Shown here: positions 1-9,624 of the stretch, piece after piece
How positions within the stretch are numbered: the first letter of the stretch is position 1
How the letters are laid out: each line of letters begins with the position of its first letter
Assembly: GCA_036351015.1 (NCBI GenBank)
Contig: JAZBOG010000007.1
Span: 186,001-250,000, forward strand
Direction: 5' to 3'
From: UBA12077 sp036351015
GTDB taxonomy: Bacteria; Bacteroidota; Bacteroidia; Bacteroidales; UBA12077
DNA length: 64,000 bases
The notes under the pieces: generated by a model
The model's input: the letters and a program-made list of their open reading frames with translations, nothing else
Told to the model about the DNA's origin: nothing
Database searches by the model: none
Program-made: the position numbers and the translations under genes

Positions 1-38
1 AGAGAATATCCTGGGCGACGATTAACCCAATGGCGGAC

Positions 39-779
39 TTAAAGGTCAATACATCGGCTGACCACCATTTTACAGGCATTGGTATTTCCTAACTCACAAG
101 CTTTATGGAAATCCTCACAGGCTTTATCTTCCTCCTGTAATTTTAAGTAAATCATTCCCCGGTTATAAAAAGCAAATGGATTCTGAGGATCAATGCGAAT
201 TACTTTTGAAAAATCATCCATGGCTTCGTTATAATCTTGGTTTTCGTAGTACAAGGCCCCACGGTATAAATAAGTATTTGGATTCTCCGGATTAATCTGG
301 ATGGTTTTTGAATAATCCTCCAGGGCCTGGTCAAAATTCAACAATTTCTGATGAGTAGCCCCCCGGTTGACAAAAAAATCACTCCGTAGTTCTTTGTTGT
401 TTTGATTGGGGAGTAAATCAATTCCCCGGTTAAAATCGTTTAGTGCATCCTTAAGTTTGCCCCGGTGAAAGTAGGCTTTGCCCCGGGTAAGATAGAAGGG
501 AGCATAATCGGAATTAAATTCAATGGCCTGATTGATCGTTTTTTCAGCCTGACGGTAATCTTCCATTAAAATTAATACCCTTGCTTTACCGTCTAAAGCA
601 GGAGCATAGGTGGGAAGGGTTTGTAAAGCATCTTCAAACTTTTCCAATGCCGATTTATAATCATTTAGTTTGATAAAATCATTTCCTAAATTAACCAATG
701 ATTCCAAATCACGTGATTGAGCATATACAAAAGAATTTAAAAGAAGTAACATTGAAAATACTGAGAAAAAACGCTTCAT
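39..779 (-). CDS. Secreted TPR-repeat protein
   Basis: The 246-residue product starts with a cleavable signal peptide (about residues 1-20, ending in an Ala-Gln pair typical of Bacteroidota), so it should act in the periplasm. The rest is roughly six 34-residue tetratricopeptide repeats, recognisable from recurring A-L-x-D-F/Y-x-x-A/V-I-x-x-x-P segments. The last repeat ends with a Cys-containing, Sel1-like segment (ACEDF...CELGN..AC). TPR arrays are protein-binding scaffolds; the sequence does not show the partner. It faces away from the right-hand genes and its stop is only 38 bases from the window edge, so its downstream context is unknown. Family is confident, function is not. Confidence 0.85.
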   Translation of the reverse strand: MKRFFSVFSMLLLLNSFVYAQSRDLESLVNLGNDFIKLNDYKSALEKFEDALQTLPTYAPALDGKARVLILMEDYRQAEKTINQAIEFNSDYAPFYLTRGKAYFHRGKLKDALNDFNRGIDLLPNQNNKELRSDFFVNRGATHQKLLNFDQALEDYSKTIQINPENPNTYLYRGALYYENQDYNEAMDDFSKVIRIDPQNPFAFYNRGMIYLKLQEEDKACEDFHKACELGNTNACKMVVSRCIDL

Positions 780-847
780 TTTGTGTAATGATTTAAAATC
801 GATGCATTATTGTGTGAAAATAATAAATATTTTTCAATTATCTGCTT

Positions 848-1468
848 TTAAACCGAAGATTCAAATAAAGTCCGGTTAACAATGGACCTGCCCAGGGTGA
901 TCTCATCAGCATATTCAAGATCATCGCCAATGGACACACCTCTTGCTATGGTGGTGATTTTAACCGGGTAATTTTTAAATTTCTTGTATAAAAAATAATT
1001 GGTTGTGTCCCCCTCCATGGTAGTACTCAGGGCTAGTATTATTTCCCGGGCCGAGCCCTCTTCAATTTTTTGGGCCAGGGATTCAATGTTCAGGTCATTG
1101 GGTCCAATACCATCCATGGGCGATATGATCCCTCCCAGAACATGATAAATCCCCTGGTATTGATGGGTATTCTCTATGGCCATCAGGTCGCGGGCATTCT
1201 CAACGACACAAATGGTACCGTGGTCTCTTCTCTTATCGCTGCATATAGAGCAGATGTCAGTATCCGAAATGGTGTTGCAACTTGTACAATGTTTTATCTC
1301 ATTCCGCAGTTTAATGATCGTCTCTCCAAACTGGCTGACCTCTTCTTTTTCCTGGTTTAATAAGTGCAATACCAGCCTCAGGGCTGTTTTCCGGCCTATG
1401 CCGGGAAGCTTGGCAAATTCATCTACTGCACTTTCCAGTAATCTGGACGAGAAGTTTTGTATATTCAT
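848..1468 (-). CDS. recR: Recombination mediator protein RecR
   Basis: RecR works with RecO/RecF to load RecA onto gapped single-stranded DNA. The 206-residue product has the family order: an N-terminal helix-hairpin-helix (LPGIGRKTALRL, about residues 21-32), a four-Cys zinc motif (Cys 61, 64, 73, 76), then a Toprim domain starting at TICVVEN. I chose the ATG at 1468, which gives the usual N-terminus MNIQNFSS. The frame is open further upstream, but that adds a 26-residue hydrophobic stretch not found in RecR proteins. It is divergent from the symporter gene. Length is normal for RecR (about 200 aa). Confidence 0.95.
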   Translation of the reverse strand: MNIQNFSSRLLESAVDEFAKLPGIGRKTALRLVLHLLNQEKEEVSQFGETIIKLRNEIKHCTSCNTISDTDICSICSDKRRDHGTICVVENARDLMAIENTHQYQGIYHVLGGIISPMDGIGPNDLNIESLAQKIEEGSAREIILALSTTMEGDTTNYFLYKKFKNYPVKITTIARGVSIGDDLEYADEITLGRSIVNRTLFESSV

Positions 1469-1603
1469 GAGCCTAAGATCAAAAGTTATTTCAAAAAAAA
1501 TTAATTTATGTTTGCTCAAAATTAATACCAATTGAACGAATAACAATTATTAAAGTTATAAATCTTTTTCTTATCCTTGTAGCTTCAAAAATTTTATTTG
1601 AAC

Positions 1604-3061
1604 ATGTCTCCATACCTGGTTATATTAATTATTGCAGTCTATTTTGCAGTGCTCCTGGTTATTTCTTACTTTACCGGTAAAAATGCCGACAATGCAGCGT
1701 TTTTCCTGGGAAACAGGCAATCCCCGTGGTATATTGTAGCTTTTGGGATGATTAGCGCTTCGCTCTCGGGGGTTACTTTTATTTCAGTACCCGGATGGGT
1801 TGTGGATAGCAATTTTTCCTATCTGCAGCTGGTGCTGGGATATTTGTTAGGATATGCCGTTATTGCCCAGGTGCTCATCCCCTTATACTATCGTTTAAAC
1901 CTAACCTCTATTTATACCTACCTGGGACAACGGTTTGGCTATTTTGCCTACAAAACGGGAGCTTCTTTCTTTCTGCTCTCCCGGGTTATCGGAGCTTCCT
2001 TCAGGCTCTTCCTGGTGGCCAATGTCCTGCAAATAGCCGTTTTTAATCAATTGCAAATTCCTTTCGAAATCACCGTAATTATTACCATCGTTCTTATCTG
2101 GCTCTATACCTTTAAGGGTGGGATTAAAACCATCATCTGGACCGACAGTCTGCAAACCCTTTTTATGCTTTCGGCCGTGGGAGTCACCATTGTGTTAATC
2201 AGCAAACACTTAAACCTCGATTTTTCGGGTGTGATTCAAACCATTACCGAAAGTAAACATTCACGAATCTTTTATTTCGAAGATTTTAACGGTCCCTATT
2301 ATTTCTTTAAACAGTTTTTTTCGGGTGCGTTTATTGCTATTGTCATGACCGGCCTGGACCAGGATATGATGCAGAAAAATCTGAGCTGCCGGAATGTAAA
2401 AGAAGCCAAAAAGAATGTTTATTGGCTCAGTGTTTCACTGATCCCTGTTAACCTGTTGTTTATGTCCCTGGGTATTTTACTGGTTGTCTTTGCCCAAAAA
2501 ACAGGCCTGGGGATTCCCGAACAAACCGATGATCTTTTTCCGATTATAGCTACCCAGGGGTATCTGCACCCAGTGGTATCGATATTTTTTATTATTGGAC
2601 TGGTGGCAGCAGCCTATAGCAGTGCCGATTCAGCCTTAACTGCTTTAACAACTTCCTTTACCGTTGATATCCTTAATCCTAAAAATGTATCCGAAAAGAA
2701 ATTAAAAAATATCCGCAAGAGAGTACATGTGGGTGTTTCTGCTGCACTGGTGATCGTTATCCTGATCTTTAATGCCATCAACAACGAAAGTGTTATTAGT
2801 GCAGTCTTTAGTGTTGCAGGATATACCTATGGCCCCTTGCTGGGATTATACAGTTTTGGATTATTTACCCGCTTTGCCGTTAAAGATAAGTTTATTCCGG
2901 TAGTTGCCATCCTGTCACCTGTAATTTGCATGGTCTTTGATTTTAACTCAGAATCCTGGTTTCATGGCTATCAGTTTGGTTATGAGTTGCTGATGCTTAA
3001 CGGATTAATAACATTTATCGGATTATTCATGATCCGTAAACGTAACCGCTTGGTTACCTGA
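1604..3061 (+). CDS. Sodium:solute symporter (SSS family)
   Basis: This is a multi-pass inner-membrane transporter of the SSS family (SGLT/PutP/NanT fold, 13-14 predicted membrane helices over 485 residues). These proteins couple sodium entry to uptake of sugars, amino acids or other small solutes; the substrate cannot be read from the sequence. Family features include the N-terminal GMISASLSGVTFISVPG segment and the later AAAYSSADSALTALTTSFTVDIL segment, which corresponds to the conserved TM8 sodium-site region. The ATG at 1604 is preferred over a TTG two codons earlier. A small envelope protein gene starts 13 bases downstream and is probably co-transcribed. Confidence 0.9.
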   Translation: MSPYLVILIIAVYFAVLLVISYFTGKNADNAAFFLGNRQSPWYIVAFGMISASLSGVTFISVPGWVVDSNFSYLQLVLGYLLGYAVIAQVLIPLYYRLNLTSIYTYLGQRFGYFAYKTGASFFLLSRVIGASFRLFLVANVLQIAVFNQLQIPFEITVIITIVLIWLYTFKGGIKTIIWTDSLQTLFMLSAVGVTIVLISKHLNLDFSGVIQTITESKHSRIFYFEDFNGPYYFFKQFFSGAFIAIVMTGLDQDMMQKNLSCRNVKEAKKNVYWLSVSLIPVNLLFMSLGILLVVFAQKTGLGIPEQTDDLFPIIATQGYLHPVVSIFFIIGLVAAAYSSADSALTALTTSFTVDILNPKNVSEKKLKNIRKRVHVGVSAALVIVILIFNAINNESVISAVFSVAGYTYGPLLGLYSFGLFTRFAVKDKFIPVVAILSPVICMVFDFNSESWFHGYQFGYELLMLNGLITFIGLFMIRKRNRLVT

Positions 3062-3074
3062 TACCTGAACGGTT

Positions 3075-3626
3075 ATGAACAGGAAAACGATTCTCCTTCT
3101 GACAGCTGTTGTTGTTTTTATGAATCCAGGGTTTACCCAGGAATCAAGTGTTTCTCAACAAGTTTTACGAATGAATGTAATGAATCCCGGGATTGAATAC
3201 GAAATTCCCCTATTCAGCCAGTCAACACTTGCTGTTAACCTGGGAGTAGGATATGGTGGCTCTCATCCCAACCTGACCACCAATGCTTCGGGATGGCTTT
3301 ATTTAATCGCCCCTTTTGCAGATATTCATTTCCGTAATTATTATAATTTTAACAACCGGCTGGATAAAGGGAAAAATATTCAATACAATGCAGGCAACTT
3401 TTTGGGGGTGCGGATGCTTGTCCGGGGAAAGACGCTGAGCTCAAATTTTACCCGAACCAGTAACTATGATTTTGCTATAGGACCTGCCTGGGGGGTGCAA
3501 CGATCTTTTCGCAGAATCAACCTGCTTATTGACCTGGGTTTTGCTTATTATTTCGATACCCGCGGAAACGATGGGTTTACACCCATGCTGGAACTGAATC
3601 TGGGCTATAATTTGAGGTTCTGGTAA
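3075..3626 (+). CDS. Small secreted outer-membrane-like protein
   Basis: The 183-residue product has a signal peptide (about residues 1-21, MNRKTILLLTAVVVFMNPGFTQ region). The remainder is rich in alternating aromatic/hydrophobic and polar residues, with repeated Gly-containing turns (LGVGYGGSHP, IGPAWGV, LDLGFAYYF, LNLGYNLRFW) and a C-terminal aromatic. That is the usual look of a small outer-membrane beta-barrel. It follows the symporter by 13 bases, so the two are probably an operon. I do not recognise a named family. Barrel assignment is an inference from the strand pattern and terminal Phe-Trp. Confidence 0.65.
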   Translation: MNRKTILLLTAVVVFMNPGFTQESSVSQQVLRMNVMNPGIEYEIPLFSQSTLAVNLGVGYGGSHPNLTTNASGWLYLIAPFADIHFRNYYNFNNRLDKGKNIQYNAGNFLGVRMLVRGKTLSSNFTRTSNYDFAIGPAWGVQRSFRRINLLIDLGFAYYFDTRGNDGFTPMLELNLGYNLRFW

Positions 3627-3691
3627 TTTTTCTGATTAAGTCGCTGTTAATTTTTCTGTTAACGATCCTACCGATTATGTCATTTCTTGTC

Positions 3692-3892
3692 TTACTTGTC
3701 CAGTCTGATGCTCCCCATGATCTGAGCTTTGATTACGGGTTGTTCGACTATCATCAAAACGAAATCTTCGTGGCCAAAAGTTAAGCCTGCAATGAGGTTT
3801 TGTTTTTTCGGGTTTGGATTAATCCTGATGGCTTTTAAAAACCTGCCGGGGGTTGGCTCGCTGTGTTTAGCATAGTTCTTCTGTTCAGTAAG
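3692..3892 (-). pseudogene. Possible gene remnant, reverse strand, no good start codon
   Basis: A 66-codon open frame on the reverse strand lies between the envelope protein gene and comEC. It begins right after an in-frame TAA and has no start codon near its beginning; the first in-frame ATG is late. The translation looks protein-like rather than random (PTPGRFLKAIRINPNP, then GLTFGHEDFVLMIVEQPVIKAQ, ending GSIRLDK). It may be the 3' end of a decayed gene. I do not recognise the family. Apart from this, 3627-3970 shows nothing else. Confidence 0.3.
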
Positions 3893-3970
3893 TTAGGTGT
3901 GTTTTCTGAGATGATTTTTTGTAATTATTCGCCGGATTATTTAATTTTATTTTGGGTTTTTTCATGGTAT

Positions 3971-6064
3971 ATGTTTGAACGTTTTTTACATCAAACTCCT
4001 TTTTTTCGCCTTACATTACCCCTGATTGCGGGAATAATGTTACAGCATGTTTTTCCAAAAACCAACCTTCCTTATATCCTCCCGATATTAATTATTTTTT
4101 GCTTCTTGATTGGACTGCAGCTTACCAGGCAGGCTCAATATTTTTATGTTAACCGGTTGTGGGGCATCCTGGTATTTCTTTTTATTCTGCTTCTGGGGAT
4201 GCAGCTGGTACAATGGAAGCAACAAGCTAAACCCACCTTTCTCGGGGACAAACAATTGTTTATTGCCACAATTATCGAAGAGCCTTTCGAAAAACAAAAT
4301 AGTTATCAAACCACATTAGATGTTAATTATGTAAGAGACTCGTGCTGCTGGAAAAAGGTTTCAGCAAATGTTCTGGCTTATTTCGGAAAGGATACGAATA
4401 TGCAAAAGTTGGCTTATGGTGACCGGTTGGTGATTGAAGCTTATATCAACCCGATGGTACACAGCGGAAATCCTCATGCCTTTAATTATAAAAAGTATCT
4501 TGCTTTCCATGAAATATACCATCAAACCTTTATCCAGCCCCATCAATTCAGAGTCCTGGAACATGAAGCCGGACCCCTGATTTTTCAGTTTTCAAATCAG
4601 GCACGGAATAACTTATTAACTATTTATAAAAAAAATCATATTTCGGGTAACGAATTTGCTGTTCTGTCGGCTCTTACTCTGGGATATAAGGAAGAACTGA
4701 GTGCTGATATCAGGGAAAGTTTCTCTGCAAGCGGAGCAATGCATATTTTAGCGGTATCCGGATTACATGTAGGGATCATTTATATCATCCTGGTGCGTAT
4801 GTTGTTTTTTTTGCAAAGAAACAGGTACGGTCGGGTACTCCAATCCCTGATAATTATTTTCAGCCTGTTTTTTTATGCGTTTATCACCGGGCTCTCCAGT
4901 TCGGTTTTGCGGGCTACCATCATGTTCTCCATTATGGCCCTGGGTAAAATATTTATCCGCCAGAGTAACATTTACAACACCATATTTTTTAGTGCATTTG
5001 TCATGCTAATGGCCAATCCTTATGCCCTCACAGGAGTGGGTTTCCAGCTTTCTTATCTGGCAGTACTTAGTATTGTTTTCTTTTATCCAAGAATTTATTC
5101 CCTGCTGGAAATCAAACATTCACTTCCCGATAAAATATGGCAACTGGTAGCCGTTGCCCTGGCTGCACAAATTGGTACATTCCCCTTAACGATCTATTAT
5201 TTTCACCAGTTCCCCGTTTATTTTATTCTGTCAAATATTTTTATTATTCCCCTGGCCATGGTGCTGATCTATGCAGCTGTTCTGCTTTTACTGCTTTCTC
5301 CGGTTAATATTTTAGTAAAACCCCTGGCTTTATTGGTAAAATACATTACCTATGGGTTAAATTTTTCGGTGAAAACTATCAGCGATTTGCCGTTTTCAAA
5401 AATCCAAAATATCCAGGTCGCTTTGCCTGAAGTAATCCTTCTATATGTGGTTCTGCTCTTCCTGATGTTTTTTATCCTCTCCAAAAGAATTACCTACCTG
5501 CGTTTATCGATCCTGTTATTTCTTGCGATCCCTATCTATAGCCTGGCAATCAGCTATATAAAATCCTATGAGTCTTACCTGATTGTGTATAATATCCCAA
5601 AAGTTTCGGCACTTGAATTTGTTCAATATTCTAAAAATCAATTGTATATCAATGCTGAGGCAACCCAGGATAGTAGTTTTATAAAATATAATATCCTCCC
5701 GTTCTGGCAACATCAGCAGATCAAACAACCAGGCATCCGGCAGTTTAATGAAAATCCATATCAATGTTTTACTTTCAATGGTTACAACATAATCCGGGTA
5801 AACAGCAACTGGTTAACCCGTTATAATACAGTTAGTAAACTCGCCGTTGATTATTTAATATTATCGGAGAGTCCTTTTATTGAGATCGAACAGCTTACAG
5901 AACGAATAGATTGTAAGATGATAATTTTTGATTCATCCAATAATTATTATTCTATTGCCAGGTGGAAAGATCAATGTATAACCCTGGGGATTCCATATCA
6001 TAATCTGGCTGAGCAGGGGGCATTTATAAAAAAAGAATCTTTACTTTTTAGAAAAGTATTATAA
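3971..6064 (+). CDS. comEC: ComEC/Rec2 family competence membrane protein
   Basis: ComEC forms the inner-membrane channel for single-stranded DNA during natural transformation. The 697-residue product has an N-terminal DUF4131 region (PLIAGIMLQHVFP, helices, then an OB-like soluble part at about 100-215). The Competence domain follows, with its signature ALTLGYKEELSADIRESFSASGAMHILAVSGLHVG split across about residues 230-280, and then many membrane helices. The C-terminal 170 residues are soluble but lack the HxHxDH metal motif of the metallo-beta-lactamase domain seen in Firmicutes ComEC; this short form is common in Bacteroidota. The ATG at 3971 matches family N-termini; an in-frame start at 3863 would add 36 hydrophobic residues. 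Confidence 0.88.
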   Translation: MFERFLHQTPFFRLTLPLIAGIMLQHVFPKTNLPYILPILIIFCFLIGLQLTRQAQYFYVNRLWGILVFLFILLLGMQLVQWKQQAKPTFLGDKQLFIATIIEEPFEKQNSYQTTLDVNYVRDSCCWKKVSANVLAYFGKDTNMQKLAYGDRLVIEAYINPMVHSGNPHAFNYKKYLAFHEIYHQTFIQPHQFRVLEHEAGPLIFQFSNQARNNLLTIYKKNHISGNEFAVLSALTLGYKEELSADIRESFSASGAMHILAVSGLHVGIIYIILVRMLFFLQRNRYGRVLQSLIIIFSLFFYAFITGLSSSVLRATIMFSIMALGKIFIRQSNIYNTIFFSAFVMLMANPYALTGVGFQLSYLAVLSIVFFYPRIYSLLEIKHSLPDKIWQLVAVALAAQIGTFPLTIYYFHQFPVYFILSNIFIIPLAMVLIYAAVLLLLLSPVNILVKPLALLVKYITYGLNFSVKTISDLPFSKIQNIQVALPEVILLYVVLLFLMFFILSKRITYLRLSILLFLAIPIYSLAISYIKSYESYLIVYNIPKVSALEFVQYSKNQLYINAEATQDSSFIKYNILPFWQHQQIKQPGIRQFNENPYQCFTFNGYNIIRVNSNWLTRYNTVSKLAVDYLILSESPFIEIEQLTERIDCKMIIFDSSNNYYSIARWKDQCITLGIPYHNLAEQGAFIKKESLLFRKVL

Positions 6065-6101
6065 TTTTTAGCAAATGATTATGTTACTTTGCCTTTTTAT
6101 T

Positions 6102-6109
6102 TACATTTG
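6102..6109 (+). promoter_or_regulatory. Possible -7 box for trkA operon
   Basis: TACATTTG fits the Bacteroidota -7 consensus TAnnTTTG and lies 20 bases before the trkA start. A second match-like TACTTTG is at about 6085-6091. I see no well-spaced TTTG at -33, so the call is tentative. Confidence 0.35.
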
Positions 6110-6129
6110 TCGGTAAAAATTGACAGGTT

Positions 6130-7470
6130 ATGAAAATAATAATTGCCGGTGCAGGAGAGGTTGGTTCACACTTAGCAAAGATGTTGAGTAACGAGTTTCA
6201 TGATATTACAGTTATTGATCCTTCTGTTGAAAACCTGAAAGATATTGATTCCTCCCTTGATTTGTTGACCATAACCGGTTCAGCAACTTCGCTCGAGGTA
6301 CTTAAAGAAGCTAAAATAAAAAAAACGGATCTGTTTATCGCAGTTGCCCACTCCGAAGAAACAAATATTACTGCTGCCATGCTGGCTAAAAAGCTGGGAG
6401 CTAAAAAGACTATTGCCAGGGTTGACAATAATGAGTACATCGAACCGGAAAATATTGCACACTTTACCGGTTTGGGGATTGATTACCTGATCTATCCTGA
6501 GCGTATTGCTGCCCGGGAAGTTGTTCATCTGTTGGGACAGGCAGAAATTTCCGAATATGTGGATTTTTCCGGGGGAAAACTTTCGCTTTATGTTTTAAAA
6601 CTCGATGAAAATGCACCGGTAATTGATAGAACCTTAATCGATGTAATTAAAGAAAATAAAGAAATTGAATTCAGAGCCGTAGCCATTACCCGTAACGGAG
6701 AAACCATTATTCCACGAGGTCATGATTATTTCCAGGTCAACGACCTGGTATATGTGGTTACCAATAAATCGGGCATAAGAGATGTGTTAAAATATTCAGG
6801 AAAAAAGAAACTGGATATCAAAGATGTAATGATCCTGGGAGGCAGCCGCATTGGTAAACGAACTGCAAAATCGCTGGAGGGCCGGTTTAATATCAAGCTG
6901 ATAGAAATTGACAAGGACAAAAGTGCTTCTCTTGCCGAATATCTTACCAATGCCCTGGTTATTAACGGCGATGGCCGAAATATTGACCTCCTGGTTGAGG
7001 AAGGATTGCCCAATATGGATACCTTTATTGCCGTAACCGGCAACTCGGAGGTAAATATTCTCTCGTGTATGCTGGCCAAACGAATGGGGGTAAAGAAAAC
7101 AATCGCCGAGGTAGAAAATATTGATTATATCGACCTGGCTGAAAATATGGGAATCGATACCATTATCAATAAAAAACTGATCACTGCCAGCCGCATCTTT
7201 ACCTTTACCATGAGTGCCAAGGTTGAATCGATGAAATGTTTAACCGGCTCAGATGCTGAAGTGCTGGAATTTGTAGCAAAACCCGATTCCAAAATTACCA
7301 GGGGACGGCTCCGGGATATCGAATTTCCCAAAGATGCCATTGTGGGAGGAATTATTAGAAAAGATAAAGGAATTATTGCCAAAGGGGATACTCACATCAA
7401 AGCCTATGATCGTGTGGTTGTATTCGCTTTGCCTTCGGCCGTTAAAAAAATGGATAACTTTTTTAATTGA
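6130..7470 (+). CDS. trkA: Trk potassium uptake regulatory subunit TrkA
   Basis: TrkA is the cytoplasmic NAD(H)-binding gating subunit of the Trk potassium channel-transporter. The 446-residue product has the full duplicated architecture, RCK_N/RCK_C twice. The first Rossmann motif is GAGEVG at about residues 7-12; the second half begins near residue 231 with ILGGSRIGKRTAK. Each half is followed by a TrkA_C ligand-binding domain. The second glycine motif (GGSRIG) is slightly degenerate, as usual in TrkA. The stop is followed after a single base by the trkH start, so the two are translationally linked and should form one complex. Confidence 0.95.
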   Translation: MKIIIAGAGEVGSHLAKMLSNEFHDITVIDPSVENLKDIDSSLDLLTITGSATSLEVLKEAKIKKTDLFIAVAHSEETNITAAMLAKKLGAKKTIARVDNNEYIEPENIAHFTGLGIDYLIYPERIAAREVVHLLGQAEISEYVDFSGGKLSLYVLKLDENAPVIDRTLIDVIKENKEIEFRAVAITRNGETIIPRGHDYFQVNDLVYVVTNKSGIRDVLKYSGKKKLDIKDVMILGGSRIGKRTAKSLEGRFNIKLIEIDKDKSASLAEYLTNALVINGDGRNIDLLVEEGLPNMDTFIAVTGNSEVNILSCMLAKRMGVKKTIAEVENIDYIDLAENMGIDTIINKKLITASRIFTFTMSAKVESMKCLTGSDAEVLEFVAKPDSKITRGRLRDIEFPKDAIVGGIIRKDKGIIAKGDTHIKAYDRVVVFALPSAVKKMDNFFN

Positions 7471-7471
7471 G

Positions 7472-8920
7472 ATGATCAATAAAAAGATTATTATACAAGT
7501 GCTGGGCTTACTCCTTATTATTGAGGGATTTTTTATTGCACTATCTTTTTTTGTAAGCCTGTATTTCAATCAGTATGATCAGTTTGCCCTGGGGATTACC
7601 TCTTTAATCTGTGTTGTTGCAGGAGTCGTTATTCGTTTTACTACCAAAAATGCCTCTAAAACAATCAATAAACGGGATGGTTACATCATTGTTAGCCTGG
7701 TATGGGTTGTATTCTCCCTTTTCGGAGCCCTGCCTTTTGTAATCAGTGGAGCTATTCCTTCCTATACCGATGCCTTTTTTGAAACGATTTCCGGATTCAC
7801 CACCACCGGTGCTTCCATATTAAACGATATTGAAGCCATGCCTTATGGTTTGCTCTTTTGGAGAAGCCTTACCCAGTGGCTGGGAGGGATGGGAATTATC
7901 GTTTTGTCCCTGGCCATCCTTCCTGTATTGGGAATTGGAGGGATGCAGCTGTTTGTGGCTGAAGTGCCCGGACCTACACCGGATAAACTGCACCCGCGGA
8001 TTAAGGAAACCGCCAAACGCCTGTGGATCATTTATATCGGATTTACTTTTGCCGAAACCCTTTTACTTAAAATCGGGGGAATGTCATGGTTTGATGCCAT
8101 CAACCATGCCTTTACCACCATGGCTACCGGAGGATACTCCACAAAACAGGCCAGTATAGCTCATTTTCAATCACCTTTTATCCATTATGTGATTATCATT
8201 TTTATGTTTCTCGCCGGAACCAACTTCACCCTATCCTATTATGCACTGCATTTTAAGTTCAGAAAGGTGCTCAGAAATGAGGAATTCAGGTATTATGTTG
8301 GGTTTATATTATTTTATACTGTTTCTATCGCAGGGGTTTTGCTTTATTTCCATGATTTTTCCCTGGAACAGTCTTTTAGAGACTCCCTGTTCCAGGTCGT
8401 GTCAATAATTACTACAACAGGTTATGCCACGGCCGATTATTTACTTTGGATGCCATTTATTACCGTGATGATCTTCTCGTTGATGTTTTTCGGCGGCTCT
8501 GCCGGTTCCACCGGGGGAAGTATAAAAATCATGCGCGTAACCTTGCTGTTAAAAAACAGCTACCAGGAGCTGAAACGAATTATCCATCCCAATGCAATCA
8601 TCCCGGTGAGGATGAATAAAAAGGCTGTCCCTCAGCAAATAGTAACCAATATTCTGGCTTTTGTTGTGATCTATATGCTAATTACGATTATTGGTACCAT
8701 TATTATTTCGTCGTTGGGATACGACCTGGATACCTCGGTAGGAGCTGTTGCAGCAACCATAGGTAATATTGGTCCCGGAATTGGAATGGTAGGACCGGTC
8801 GAAAATTATGCCCACTTCCCGGATTTTGGTAAATGGTTTCTTTCTTTTTTAATGCTTATTGGACGCCTGGAGCTATTTACCGTACTTATTCTGTTTTCCC
8901 CGGCTTTCTGGAAAAAGTAG
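7472..8920 (+). CDS. trkH: Trk potassium transporter membrane subunit TrkH
   Basis: This is the membrane pore subunit that pairs with TrkA for K+ uptake. The 482-residue product has four pseudo-repeated pore loops whose selectivity-filter sequences are visible in order: TTTGAS, MATGGYST, TTTGYAT and ATIGNIGPG. The start was set at the ATG at 7472, one base after the trkA stop, giving MINKKIIIQVLGLLL. The frame is open into the end of trkA, but that part is the shadow of the trkA coding sequence. pnuC follows three bases after the stop. Confidence 0.95.
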   Translation: MINKKIIIQVLGLLLIIEGFFIALSFFVSLYFNQYDQFALGITSLICVVAGVVIRFTTKNASKTINKRDGYIIVSLVWVVFSLFGALPFVISGAIPSYTDAFFETISGFTTTGASILNDIEAMPYGLLFWRSLTQWLGGMGIIVLSLAILPVLGIGGMQLFVAEVPGPTPDKLHPRIKETAKRLWIIYIGFTFAETLLLKIGGMSWFDAINHAFTTMATGGYSTKQASIAHFQSPFIHYVIIIFMFLAGTNFTLSYYALHFKFRKVLRNEEFRYYVGFILFYTVSIAGVLLYFHDFSLEQSFRDSLFQVVSIITTTGYATADYLLWMPFITVMIFSLMFFGGSAGSTGGSIKIMRVTLLLKNSYQELKRIIHPNAIIPVRMNKKAVPQQIVTNILAFVVIYMLITIIGTIIISSLGYDLDTSVGAVAATIGNIGPGIGMVGPVENYAHFPDFGKWFLSFLMLIGRLELFTVLILFSPAFWKK

Positions 8921-8923
8921 GAA

Positions 8924-9622
8924 ATGAATATTATGAACCACCGTATCCTGAAATATTTTGATGACTGGGATTTGTTCGAAAAAATCTGGCTTTCCTTTTT
9001 CACCCTTCTTATTCTGACCCTCTCTATTTACTGGGAAGATGATCTAGTAGGTGTTGTTGCTTCCCTGGCAGGCATCTGGAGTGTTGTGCTGGTTGCAAAA
9101 GGAAAAATTATTAATTATTATTTCGGAATCATCAATGTACTGGCCTATGCTTTTGTTGCCTATAACCAGAAATACTATGGTGAAGTGATGCTTAATATGC
9201 TTTATTTTTTCCCGATGCAGTTTGTTGGATTCTACCTCTGGTCAAAAAAACGGGTATCCCCAAAAAAAGATGATGTGAAAGTGAACTATATGACCCAAAC
9301 CCAGCGATTGGTATGGTTCGGGGTTACAGTTATAGGAACCATCGTCTATGGTCTTGTTTTAAAAAGATTAGAAGGAAATATGCCTTTTCTTGATGCTGCT
9401 TCTACGGTTATGTCAGTAATTGCCATGATGCTGATGGTACATACTTTTGTTGAACAGTGGATCCTTTGGATCCTGGTTGATGTGGTGACCATCATCATGT
9501 GGATCGTGGTTTTACTCAACGGGGGGAATGATATTGCCATCCTGGTGATGTGGGTTGCTTACCTGATCAATGCAATTTATGGTATGTCTCATTGGATAAA
9601 ACTGGCCAAAAAGAAGTATTGA
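8924..9622 (+). CDS. pnuC: PnuC family nicotinamide riboside (or vitamin) transporter
   Basis: PnuC proteins are SemiSWEET-like seven-helix facilitators that import nicotinamide riboside for NAD synthesis; some relatives carry thiamine. The 232-residue product shows the family pattern of an early LAGIWSVVLVAKGKIINYYFGIINVLAYAFVAY block and a C-terminal W-I-L-V-D-V-x-T-I-x-M-W block. It starts three bases after trkH, so it is probably co-transcribed with trkAH. That is not a usual functional pairing, although TrkA itself binds NAD(H). The substrate is assumed from the family. Confidence 0.88.
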   Translation: MNIMNHRILKYFDDWDLFEKIWLSFFTLLILTLSIYWEDDLVGVVASLAGIWSVVLVAKGKIINYYFGIINVLAYAFVAYNQKYYGEVMLNMLYFFPMQFVGFYLWSKKRVSPKKDDVKVNYMTQTQRLVWFGVTVIGTIVYGLVLKRLEGNMPFLDAASTVMSVIAMMLMVHTFVEQWILWILVDVVTIIMWIVVLLNGGNDIAILVMWVAYLINAIYGMSHWIKLAKKKY

Positions 9623-9624
9623 TT

